64,000 bases of DNA from Streptomyces chryseus. Lineage in GTDB: Bacteria > Actinomycetota > Actinomycetes > Streptomycetales > Streptomycetaceae. The stretch lies in assembly GCF_014650755.1 (NCBI RefSeq), contig NZ_BMVO01000024.1:40900-104899 (forward strand). Reading direction: 5' to 3'. A program made the position numbers and the translations under genes. Under the pieces are notes generated by a model that had not been told where the DNA came from, made no database searches, and saw only the letters and a program-made list of their open reading frames with translations. The stretch's first letter is position 1. Each line of letters starts with the position of its first letter. Positions 33,551 through 43,259 of the stretch are shown piece by piece.

Positions 33551-35766
33551 GCGTGCCATCGCGGGCACCGGGGCCCGGCTCCGGACGGCCGGCGGGACGC
33601 GCCCCGGCGGCCGGCCCGGACGACCTGGAGGATGTGGACGACCGGGACGGCAGACTCAGACGGTTCGCGACGATCTGGAGCCGCGCCGTCTTCCCCGTCA
33701 CGGCCACCTCCATGACGCGCCCCGAGGTCGAACGCCATCTGCTGCCGCTCGCGCGGCGGTTAAGCGACGCGCTGCACCGGCGGCCCTTCGACACCGCGCC
33801 CGCGCACGAGGTCGGAGCCGCTCTGGTCGCCGCCCACTGCACCGACCCGGACGCGCTCGTGCGGACGCTCGGCGTGGTCGACTCGTACCTGGTGCTGTAC
33901 TGCGCCGGGGAGAACGACTCGCCGGCGCTGACCGAGGAGCACCGGGCCCGCTGCGCGCGGCTCCAGCACGCGCTCTCCGCCGGCTTCGCGCAGGCGCTGC
34001 GCGAGCGGACCCTCGCCGAGCAGGAGGCTCTCGCGCGGTCGTCGCTCCTGGCGAGCAGCGAGGCGCAGCGCGCGCTGCACACCACCGAGACCCGCCTGCG
34101 CGCGGTGTTCGAGGGCGCGGCGATCGGCATCGGCATCGCGGACCTCGACGGCAACATCCTGGAGGTCAACGAGGCGCTCATGCGGATGTTCGGCGGGCTG
34201 GACCAGTACATGCGCGGCCGGAAGGTCAGCGAGTGGGTCCACCCGGAGGACACCCCGCACGTGTGGAAGCTCTACGGCGAACTGGTGCGCGGTGAACGGG
34301 AGAGCTACCGCGTCGAGAAGCCGTACTACCGCACCGACGGCACCGTCCTGTGGACCAACCTGACGGTGTCGCTGCTGCGCGACGCCGACGGCCGGCCGCA
34401 GTACCAGCTCGCGCTCATGGAGGACACCACCGAGCGGCGGCTGCTCAATCTGCGCCTGCGTTACGAGGCCACCCACGACGCCCTGACCGGACTGCCCAAC
34501 CGCACGCTGTTCTTCGAGCGCCTGGAGAAGGCCCTGTCCGCGGGCGACGGCATGCGCTTCGGCCTGTGCTACCTGGACCTCGACGGTTTCAAGGCGGTGA
34601 ACGACAGTCTCGGGCACTCGGCCGGCGACCGGTTGCTCGTGGAGGTCGCCGACCGCCTCCAGAGCTGCGCGACGGCGCCCGGCGAGATGGTGGCCAGGCT
34701 CGGCGGCGACGAGTTCGTGGCGCTGACCACCGGCCCCGACACCCGCCGGGAGGTGGACGAGCTCGCCGGCCGCATCCTGAACGCGCTGGCGTCCCCGATC
34801 CGCATCGAGGGCAGGGACCTGACGGTGCGCGGCAGCATCGGCATCGTCGAGGGCCCGGCGGGCGAGCGCGGCCCGGCCGAGGTGCTGCGCAGCGCCGACA
34901 TCACGATGTACCGCGCCAAGTCGGCGGGCGGCAACCGCTTCGAGACCGCCGACGCGGAGGCGGACGCCCGCGCCATCACCCGCCACGGCCTCACCAACGC
35001 CCTGCCGGCCGCGCTGGAGCGGAACGAGTTCTTCATCGAGTACCAGCCGCTCGTGCATCTCGGCGACGGCAGCGTGCACGGCGCCGAGGCGCTGGTGCGC
35101 TGGTGCCATCCGCAGCACGGGGTCCTCGGGCCCGACCGGTTCATCCCGCTCGCCGAGCACACCGGGCTGATCGTGCCGCTCGGCCGCTGGGTGCTGGAGG
35201 AGTCCGTACGCCAGGCCAGGTTCTGGCAGAAGCGGCACACCGACGGCGGGCCGCTGCGCATCAACGTGAACCTCTCGCCGATGCAGCTGCACCATCCCGG
35301 CCTCGTCTCGGACACCGTGGACGTACTGGAACGCGCGGGCCTCGAACCGGGCGCCCTGTGCCTGGAGGTCACCGAGTCGGCCCTGATCGGCGCCGACGAC
35401 GATCTCCTCAAGCCGCTGCGCCAGCTCGCCGAGATGGGCGTCGACATCGCGCTGGACGACTTCGGCACCGGCTACTCCAACCTCGCCAACCTGCGCAGGC
35501 TGCCGGTGAGCGTCCTCAAGCTGGACCGATCCTTCACCCAGTCCATGCAGCAGCACCCGGCCGACACCGTCGACGTGAAGATCGTCGAGGGCATCGTGTC
35601 ACTGGCGCACAGCCTGAACCTGGGCGTGACGGTCGAGGGCGTCGAGACGGGCGCCCAGGCCGCCCAGCTGCGTGAGCTGGGCTGCGACACCGCCCAGGGC
35701 TGGTACTACGCCAGGCCTGGCGCGCCCGACCGCATTCACACGCTGCTGCTGGCCGACGCGGTCTGA
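33547..35766 (+). CDS. rmdA: PAS-GGDEF-EAL cyclic-di-GMP protein, RmdA-like
   Basis: 739 residues, GTG start overlapping the methyltransferase stop. A helical N-terminus, PAS domain (about 180-300), GGDEF domain with an intact GGDEF at 386-390, and EAL domain with Glu514-Ala-Leu and the downstream DDFGTGYSNL and KLDRSF metal/loop-6 motifs intact. Both synthesis and hydrolysis of c-di-GMP are therefore possible. The cytosolic PAS-GGDEF-EAL layout and neighbours agree with S. coelicolor RmdA (recalled as SCO0928), a phosphodiesterase that affects aerial hyphae formation. The symbol is an orthology inference. Confidence 0.85.
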   Translation: MSVPSRAPGPGSGRPAGRAPAAGPDDLEDVDDRDGRLRRFATIWSRAVFPVTATSMTRPEVERHLLPLARRLSDALHRRPFDTAPAHEVGAALVAAHCTDPDALVRTLGVVDSYLVLYCAGENDSPALTEEHRARCARLQHALSAGFAQALRERTLAEQEALARSSLLASSEAQRALHTTETRLRAVFEGAAIGIGIADLDGNILEVNEALMRMFGGLDQYMRGRKVSEWVHPEDTPHVWKLYGELVRGERESYRVEKPYYRTDGTVLWTNLTVSLLRDADGRPQYQLALMEDTTERRLLNLRLRYEATHDALTGLPNRTLFFERLEKALSAGDGMRFGLCYLDLDGFKAVNDSLGHSAGDRLLVEVADRLQSCATAPGEMVARLGGDEFVALTTGPDTRREVDELAGRILNALASPIRIEGRDLTVRGSIGIVEGPAGERGPAEVLRSADITMYRAKSAGGNRFETADAEADARAITRHGLTNALPAALERNEFFIEYQPLVHLGDGSVHGAEALVRWCHPQHGVLGPDRFIPLAEHTGLIVPLGRWVLEESVRQARFWQKRHTDGGPLRINVNLSPMQLHHPGLVSDTVDVLERAGLEPGALCLEVTESALIGADDDLLKPLRQLAEMGVDIALDDFGTGYSNLANLRRLPVSVLKLDRSFTQSMQQHPADTVDVKIVEGIVSLAHSLNLGVTVEGVETGAQAAQLRELGCDTAQGWYYARPGAPDRIHTLLLADAV

Positions 35767-36653
35767 CGGACCCGGGAGGCGAGGAGCACGTTCTGAAGCT
35801 CGCGCGCCGCGCGCGGCGGAGCCACGTCGCTGCGGTGCGCGAGCGCGATCGTACGGTGCAGGCCCGGCCGGGCCAGGGGCGTGACCCTGAGGTCGCGCCC
35901 CGCCCGGGCGGCCACCATGCGCGGCACGACCGCGAGCCCGAGCCCCGCCCGTACGAAACCGAGCACGGCGTCCATCTCGCCGCCCTCCACCGTGAACGAC
36001 GGCTCGAAGCCCTCGGCCCGGCAGGCGGCGACGGTCAGCTCCCGCAGGTCGTACCCGTGCCGGAACATCACCAGCGGCTCGCCCTCCAGATCCGCCACGC
36101 GCACGGACCTGCCCCGCCCCGGGCGCGGGAGCGAGGAGGCCGAGACGACGACCAGGTCCTCGTGCAGCAGCTCGACCGTGGTCAGGGCGGGCGACGGCGT
36201 GGGCAGCGGCAGCACGACCAGGGCGAGGTCCAGCGCGCCGCGCGCCAGCTCCCGTACGAGATCGTGCGAACCGCTCTCCTCGATCAGCAGCTGGACGCCG
36301 GGATGCAGGTCGTGGAAGGTGCGCAGTACGTCGGGGAGCAGCCCGGTGCACAGGCTCGGCGTCGCGCCGAGGCGCACCCGGCCGCGCCGCAGCTGGGCCA
36401 GCTCCTGGACCTCGTGGCGGGCGGTGTCGGCGTCGGCCAGGATGCGGCGCGCCAGCGGCAGCAGGGCCTCGCCCGCGTCGGTGAGGGCGATGTTCCCCCG
36501 GGCGCGGGTGAAGAGGCCGGCGCCCAGCTCCTTCTCGAGGGCGCGGATCTGCTGGGAGAGGGACGGCTGGGAGACGTGCACCCGCTCGGCGGCGTGCGTG
36601 AAGTGCAGGGTCTCGGCGACGGTCACGAAGTACAGGAGCTGCTGAAACTGCAT
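35736..36653 (-). CDS. LysR-family transcriptional regulator
   Basis: 305 residues from ATG 36653 (MQFQQLLYF...), an ideal LysR N-terminus. Winged helix (HFTHAAERVHVSQPSLSQQI) in residues 14-34 and a periplasmic-binding-like effector domain (about 88-295). Divergent from the succinate dehydrogenase genes with only 92 bp between starts and a LysR-type box in that gap, which suggests it controls sdh, itself or both. Its 3' end overlaps rmdA by 31 bp on the opposite strand. Confidence 0.9.
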   Translation of the reverse strand: MQFQQLLYFVTVAETLHFTHAAERVHVSQPSLSQQIRALEKELGAGLFTRARGNIALTDAGEALLPLARRILADADTARHEVQELAQLRRGRVRLGATPSLCTGLLPDVLRTFHDLHPGVQLLIEESGSHDLVRELARGALDLALVVLPLPTPSPALTTVELLHEDLVVVSASSLPRPGRGRSVRVADLEGEPLVMFRHGYDLRELTVAACRAEGFEPSFTVEGGEMDAVLGFVRAGLGLAVVPRMVAARAGRDLRVTPLARPGLHRTIALAHRSDVAPPRAARELQNVLLASRVRQTASASSSV

Positions 36654-36671
36654 GCGGCCACGATATCCATG

Positions 36672-36686
36672 ATAGGCACAGGCTAT
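36672..36686. promoter_or_regulatory. LysR-type T-N11-A operator
   Basis: ATAG-N7-CTAT, a classical LTTR box, 18 bp upstream of the LysR start and 60 bp upstream of sdhC, embedded in a larger imperfect dyad (TCCAT...ATGGA). Confidence 0.7.
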
Positions 36687-36745
36687 GGACATGAGCCGGA
36701 CCATGTCTTGGACCTCTGACCCCTTCCGGCCCTAGCGTCGGTGCC

Positions 36746-37450
36746 ATGGCACTGGCAACGCGGACGGACCGACGACCGTCCCTCACCCGCTCGCTCTGGG
36801 GATCGACCGTCGGCAAGAAGACGGTGATGGCCGTCAGCGGTCTGATCATGCTGATGTACCTGGTCGCCCACATGCTCGGCAACCTCAAGATCTTCTTCGG
36901 CTCCGGCGAGTTCAACACGTACGCGCACTGGCTGCGCACGATGGGCGAGCCCCTCCTGCACTACGAGTGGGCGCTGTGGGGGGTGCGCGTGGTGCTGCTC
37001 GCGGCGGTGGTGCTGCACGGCGTCGCGGCGTACCAGCTCAGCCGGCGGGACATCAGGGCGCGGCCGAGCAAGTACGTGCACAAGCGGCGGCGGGCGAGCT
37101 ACGCCACGCGCACCATGCGGTGGGGCGGGATCATCCTCGCCCTGTTCATCGTGTGGCACCTGCTGGACCTGACGACGCTCACGGTGAACGAGAACGCGCA
37201 GCCGGGGCGCCCGTACGAGAACGTCGTCGCGACCTTCAGCACCTGGTACGGGAACGTCATCTACCTGGTGGCGATGCTCGCCGTCGGGCTGCACGTGCGG
37301 CACGGCTTCTGGAGCGCCGCGCAGACGCTGGGCATGGGCAACGCCCGGCGCGACCGGATCCTCAAGACCTTGGCCAACGGCCTCGCGCTGGTGCTGACCG
37401 CCGGATTCGTCTCCGTGCCGGTCGCCGTCATGACTGGAGTGGTGGGCTGA
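36746..37450 (+). CDS. sdhC: Succinate dehydrogenase cytochrome b subunit
   Basis: 234 residues with five membrane helices and the conserved heme-ligand histidines (AHMLGN, LLHYEW, VVLHGV, VWHLLD, LHVRHG). This is the single-subunit, diheme b558 form of actinobacterial Sdh, which needs no separate SdhD. It anchors SdhA and SdhB to the membrane and passes electrons to quinone. One base separates its stop from sdhA. Confidence 0.9.
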   Translation: MALATRTDRRPSLTRSLWGSTVGKKTVMAVSGLIMLMYLVAHMLGNLKIFFGSGEFNTYAHWLRTMGEPLLHYEWALWGVRVVLLAAVVLHGVAAYQLSRRDIRARPSKYVHKRRRASYATRTMRWGGIILALFIVWHLLDLTTLTVNENAQPGRPYENVVATFSTWYGNVIYLVAMLAVGLHVRHGFWSAAQTLGMGNARRDRILKTLANGLALVLTAGFVSVPVAVMTGVVG

Positions 37451-37451
37451 C

Positions 37452-39406
<1,955 letters not shown>

Positions 39407-39410
<4 letters not shown>

Positions 39411-40156
39411 GGCTCACCCTGCGCGTCTGGCGTCAGCGCGACGCCGACACCCCCGGCGCCATGGTCACGTACGACATCGACGACATCTCCGAGGACATGT
39501 CGTTCCTGGAGATGCTCGACACGCTCAACGAGAAGCTGATCCTGCGCGGCGAGGAGCCGGTCGCGTTCGACCACGACTGCCGCGAGGGCATCTGCGGGGC
39601 GTGCGGCGTCGTCATCAACGGCGACGCGCACGGGCCGGAACGCACCACCACCTGCCAGTTGCACATGCGGCACTTCGACGACGGCGACACCGTCGACGTC
39701 GAGCCGTGGCGGGCGGGCGCCTTCCCGGTGGTCAAGGACCTGGTGGTGGACCGGTCGGCGTTCGACCGGATCATCGGCGCGGGCGGCTACATCAGCGTCC
39801 CGACCGGCGCCGCCCCCGAGGCGCACGCCACGCCCGTGCCGAAGGCCGACGCCGACTTCGCGTTCGAGCACGCCGAGTGCATCGGCTGCGGCGCGTGCGT
39901 CGCGGCCTGCCCGAACGGCTCGGCGATGCTCTTCACTTCGGCGAAGGTCAACCACCTCAACGTCCTTCCGCAGGGCGCGCCCGAGCGCGAGACCCGGGTC
40001 CTCGACATGGTCTCCGCCATGGACGAGGAGGGCTTCGGCGGCTGCACCCTGGCCGGCGAGTGCGCCACCGCCTGCCCGAAGGGCATCGCGCTGCCGTCCA
40101 TCGCCGCGATGAACAAGGAGTGGCTGCGGGCGACGAGGAAGGCGTCGCGGCGCTGA
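39407..40156 (+). CDS. sdhB: Succinate dehydrogenase iron-sulfur subunit
   Basis: 249 residues; ATG overlaps the sdhA stop (ATGA). [2Fe-2S] ligands in CREGICGACG and CQLH, [4Fe-4S] in CIGCGACVAAC, and [3Fe-4S] in CTLAGEC...CPKG. It carries electrons from SdhA to the cytochrome. An 85-base gap separates it from the next gene, without a strong hairpin. Confidence 0.95.
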
Positions 40157-40240
40157 CCGACGCGTCTGTAGTTGTGGGCATGTCACCGCCTGCTGCTAAT
40201 CTTCCCCGGCAAGATCGGGAACGCTCGCAGGCGGGGGAAG

Positions 40241-40678
40241 ATGGCCGGGCAGACGCAACAGGGTGGCTACCGCGTCCAGAAGAGCGGGATGGACGCCGAG
40301 GCGGACAAGCTCGACCGGGCGGGCGACGACACCGGTGACATCGGCGCCGCTCTCCAGGAGCAGCTCTGCTACACACCGGACGCCCTGGGCGGCTCGGACT
40401 CCGGCCCGGCGTTCAACCACTTCTCCGAGGCGTGGCAGGCCGAGGCCAAGGTGCTGGAGAGCGCCCTGCACGAGCTGGCCGACAAGGTCCGCGTCTCGAA
40501 GGCCAACTACCACGGCGCCGACGTCCAGAGCATGAACGACCTCCAGGCGAGCGGCGGCGGACTGACGACCATGCCGGCCCCCGCACCCGCCGGGTCCGCC
40601 CCCGGCGTACGGACCATGCCGGCTCCCGGCCCGCCTCCGCCGGGCTCGCAGCCCGTCGGTCTCGCCGACTTCGGCTGA
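40241..40678 (+). CDS. EspC/WXG100-like type VII secretion partner protein
   Basis: 145 residues from ATG 40241 after GCGGGGGAAG. A helical-hairpin protein (residues 1-100) followed by a Met/Pro-rich tail. The second helix ends in Tyr90-x3-Asp94 (YHGAD), the YxxxD/E export signal of ESX substrates; size and pattern fit the EspC branch of WXG100-like proteins. No signal peptide. Its gene is 61 bp upstream of a WXG-domain toxin-like gene on the same strand, so it probably serves as the helical partner that takes that protein to an ESX secretion machine. The machine is encoded elsewhere. Confidence 0.75.
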   Translation: MAGQTQQGGYRVQKSGMDAEADKLDRAGDDTGDIGAALQEQLCYTPDALGGSDSGPAFNHFSEAWQAEAKVLESALHELADKVRVSKANYHGADVQSMNDLQASGGGLTTMPAPAPAGSAPGVRTMPAPGPPPPGSQPVGLADFG

Positions 40679-40739
40679 GCACGGCCTCCTCCCCGCCCCT
40701 GTTGACTGCCCCGAAACGAATACCGGAGGCCGCGAAGCC

Positions 40740-42344
40740 ATGCCCGCCGCAGGCGAATCCACCACCGACCGCCGGGAGAAGCTCGCCGGGTACCAGCGGT
40801 CCATCGCCGGCGCCGACGACAAGAACACCCTCATCGAGGCCATCCGCAGCGCCCTGGACGTCTCGGCGCCCGTCGGCTCGCCGAGCACCCTCGACGACAT
40901 CGCCGAGCGGTACGCCAAGCAGGCCGACGCGGCGAGGGACGTCCAGGACCGGGTCGAGCAGGTCGCCCTCACGGGCCTGCCCGACGCCTGGGTGGGCAGC
41001 ACCGGCGCCAAGGCCCAGGAAGTGGTCTCGGCGGCGGCGCGAGCGGCCGCCCAGATGGACGAGGCGATACGCGGCGCGCGAAGGGCGCTGATCCTCCTGT
41101 CCGACGCCCTGACCACCGCGCAGTCCGAGGACAAGGGCGGCCGCGAGCAACTGCGCGAGGCGCTCGGCATGCTCGGGAGCCAGGACGGCTTCTTCGACGA
41201 CATGGTCGAGAAGGACGCCGAGGAGGCGGAGCGGCTGCGGGCCCGCAACATCGCGAGCGCGGGGGCGAAGACCATGCACGCGGCGGCGGAGAAGGCCGAC
41301 GACGCGGCCCGCGAGGCCGCCCGCGACCTGAACAAGTTCGCGGCCGAGGCCCGCGCGGGCAGGATGAAGACCGACAACATCTCCGCCGCCGACCGGCTCG
41401 TCCTGGCGGACATCTCGGGAACCGGCGGACCGGCCGAGATGAACGAGCTGCTCACCGCCAACGACCTGGAGCGCTCGGGCAAGGCCATGGAGCGCATGAA
41501 CGCCCAGGACCAGGCGAGGTTCGAGCGGATGCTCGCGGAAGCCAAGAGCCCCCAGGAGCGCGCGTACCTGGTGAAGGCGCTGGCCGCCGGACACGACCTG
41601 AACGAGGTCTCCGAGTTCCGCGACAAGATCCACGGCAAGGACCCGGCCTGGTTGCAGCGGCACCTGACGCCGGTGACGACGGCGGGGGACAGCAAGTTCA
41701 ACGAGGGCCTCAACGCCGACGGTTCGAACAAGAACACGGACCAGCAGGCTTTCAAGGGGGAGAGGTGGTCCCAGGACGCCGCCACCTGCGTGCCGTCGAC
41801 CGTCGTCACCGGCCGTGCCGTGGTCGATCCTCTGTACGCCCTCGAACTCACCGGTGGCCCCTCGGGTCAGGAGGACGACCCCGCTGCCTTCCGCGAACGG
41901 CTGCATGACGAGCAGATGCGGCTGCATGAGGACGGTGACGGTTCCAACGAGTACGACTTCCCCTTCGGCAGCACACCGGCAGGCATGGACGAAGAGGGCA
42001 AGACCACCATCTCCAACCATGAGATGAGCCCGCACACAGGCAGCGAGTACAGGTACCAGGAAGCGGCGAGTGCCGACGCCCGGCGTGAAGTCCTGACCGA
42101 TGTCGAGAAGTCGGTCGCGGAGGGCAAGCCCGTGCCCATCACCGTCGAGGGGAAGGACAAGAACGGTGACTATGTCGGCCATTCGATGATGATCGTCGGC
42201 CAGGAGGGCGACATGCTCCAGGTGTACAACCCCTGGGGGACCACCACCTGGATCAGCGAGGACGACTTCATCAACGGGAACATGCAGAAGGCGTCCGACA
42301 ACCGCATGCCCAACGCCACCGGCGTCCACCTTCCGGCCGAGTGA
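40740..42344 (+). CDS. WXG-domain protein with calpain/papain-like C-terminal protease domain
   Basis: 534 residues. No signal peptide. Residues about 30-135 form a helical hairpin with a Trp84-Val-Gly86 (WXG) turn, the ESX-substrate mark. Residues 135-330 are helical and Ala/Arg/Asp-rich. The C-terminal domain (about 340-515) has Gln345 and Cys350 in WSQDAATC, His481 in GHSMMIV and Asn497 in YNPWG. This Cys...GH...NPWG arrangement is that of calpain (C2) and related papain-fold peptidases, so a catalytic Gln-Cys-His-Asn set is complete. DNA of the C-terminal third looks less GC-rich than the N-terminal part. I infer a type VII exported protease effector; a non-toxic housekeeping peptidase is the alternative. 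Confidence 0.75.
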   Translation: MPAAGESTTDRREKLAGYQRSIAGADDKNTLIEAIRSALDVSAPVGSPSTLDDIAERYAKQADAARDVQDRVEQVALTGLPDAWVGSTGAKAQEVVSAAARAAAQMDEAIRGARRALILLSDALTTAQSEDKGGREQLREALGMLGSQDGFFDDMVEKDAEEAERLRARNIASAGAKTMHAAAEKADDAAREAARDLNKFAAEARAGRMKTDNISAADRLVLADISGTGGPAEMNELLTANDLERSGKAMERMNAQDQARFERMLAEAKSPQERAYLVKALAAGHDLNEVSEFRDKIHGKDPAWLQRHLTPVTTAGDSKFNEGLNADGSNKNTDQQAFKGERWSQDAATCVPSTVVTGRAVVDPLYALELTGGPSGQEDDPAAFRERLHDEQMRLHEDGDGSNEYDFPFGSTPAGMDEEGKTTISNHEMSPHTGSEYRYQEAASADARREVLTDVEKSVAEGKPVPITVEGKDKNGDYVGHSMMIVGQEGDMLQVYNPWGTTTWISEDDFINGNMQKASDNRMPNATGVHLPAE

Positions 42345-42355
42345 GGAGTTCCGTC

Positions 42356-42835
42356 ATGCGCCCCCGACTCGCAGCCGCCCTCGCCCTGCCGCTGTCCGCC
42401 TTGGCCCTGTCCGGATGCGGGCTCTTCGGCCCCGCGACGTATGGACCCGAGGAAAGGTCCATAGAGGTTGACGCGGGCGACGAGTTCACCCTGTCTCTCC
42501 CGGCGAGTCCCTCGATGGGGCAGGACTGGCATCTGGTCAGCCCCCACCCCGACCCGGCTGTTGTCAAGCGCACGGGGCAGCACAAAGAGACGGAAGAGAG
42601 CGACCCTGACCTGGTAGGTGGCGGCAGCGGCGAGCGGTTCTTCGACTTCGAGGCGGTCAAGTCGGGCACGACGGAGATCAAGCTCATCCACTGCCCGTAT
42701 TCCAGCAGCTGCTCCACCACCGCGGACAACCCCGAGCCGTCGCCGACGTCCTCCAGTGACACACCCGTTCCCACCGCGACCGGGAAGCCGGGCACCAATC
42801 CCGAGTACTTCATCTACACCGTCACCGTCCGATGA
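42356..42835 (+). CDS. Chagasin-like (I42) cysteine-protease inhibitor lipoprotein
   Basis: 159 residues from ATG 42356 after GAGGAG. Lipobox LSGC (Cys21). The mature part matches chagasin/I42 inhibitors: a GDEFTLSLP strand, then SPSMGQDW at the NPTTGYxW loop, then GGGSGERFFDFEA at the GxGG loop followed by SGTTEIKL, and a final beta-strand YFIYTVTV. Two cysteines (HCPYSSSC) stand where the RPW loop would be. Known chagasins block papain-fold proteases by inserting three loops in the active cleft. The lipoprotein signal puts this protein outside the membrane, where an exported protease would arrive. The gene starts 12 bp after the protease gene. Confidence 0.75.
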   Translation: MRPRLAAALALPLSALALSGCGLFGPATYGPEERSIEVDAGDEFTLSLPASPSMGQDWHLVSPHPDPAVVKRTGQHKETEESDPDLVGGGSGERFFDFEAVKSGTTEIKLIHCPYSSSCSTTADNPEPSPTSSSDTPVPTATGKPGTNPEYFIYTVTVR

Positions 42836-43251
42836 CCGGATCCGAGGCCCCCATGCCCTCCACGCCCCGCCCGCCCAAGACCGACGACGACTGCGCCGCC
42901 CTCGACACCGCCAGGATGCTGCGCTACGGCATCCCCGCCGAAGGCCCGCACCGCACGGCCCTCTTCGGTGACGGCGCCATCGGGGCCGCGGTCGTCCTCG
43001 ACCGGCTCGGCGTCCTGCCGCGATCCGTGGCGTTCCTCGCCGAGGTCGTGCGCAGTGGCGGTGTGCGGTACGCGTCTCAGCTCCCCGAACTGCTCCCCGG
43101 CCCGGCCGCCACGGACGTCGTCCGCCCCTGGCTGGAGGCGGCCGGGACCGTCGCCCGCCCGGTCGTCGGCGACGAGACCACCGCCCGCTGGCTGGAGTCC
43201 GTGGCCGAGCTGATCGGACTGCGCCGCACCAGCCGCGCCCGCGGCCGCTGA
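42832..43251 (+). CDS. Unknown protein downstream of the inhibitor gene (139 aa)
   Basis: 139 residues; ATG overlaps the chagasin-like stop (ATGA). No signal or membrane segment. Contains a Gly/Ala-rich helical core (GDGAIGAAVVLDRLGV) and a basic C-terminus. The tight coupling suggests the protein belongs with the protease/inhibitor unit, but no family is recognised. An ATG at 42853 (MPSTPRP) is an alternative start. Confidence 0.6.
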   Translation: MTGSEAPMPSTPRPPKTDDDCAALDTARMLRYGIPAEGPHRTALFGDGAIGAAVVLDRLGVLPRSVAFLAEVVRSGGVRYASQLPELLPGPAATDVVRPWLEAAGTVARPVVGDETTARWLESVAELIGLRRTSRARGR

Positions 43252-43259
43252 CCGCCCTT

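Noticed and set aside
40157..40240. Possible RNA element between sdhB and the EspC-like gene
   Set aside because: Only weak pairing and no conserved riboswitch motif could be seen.
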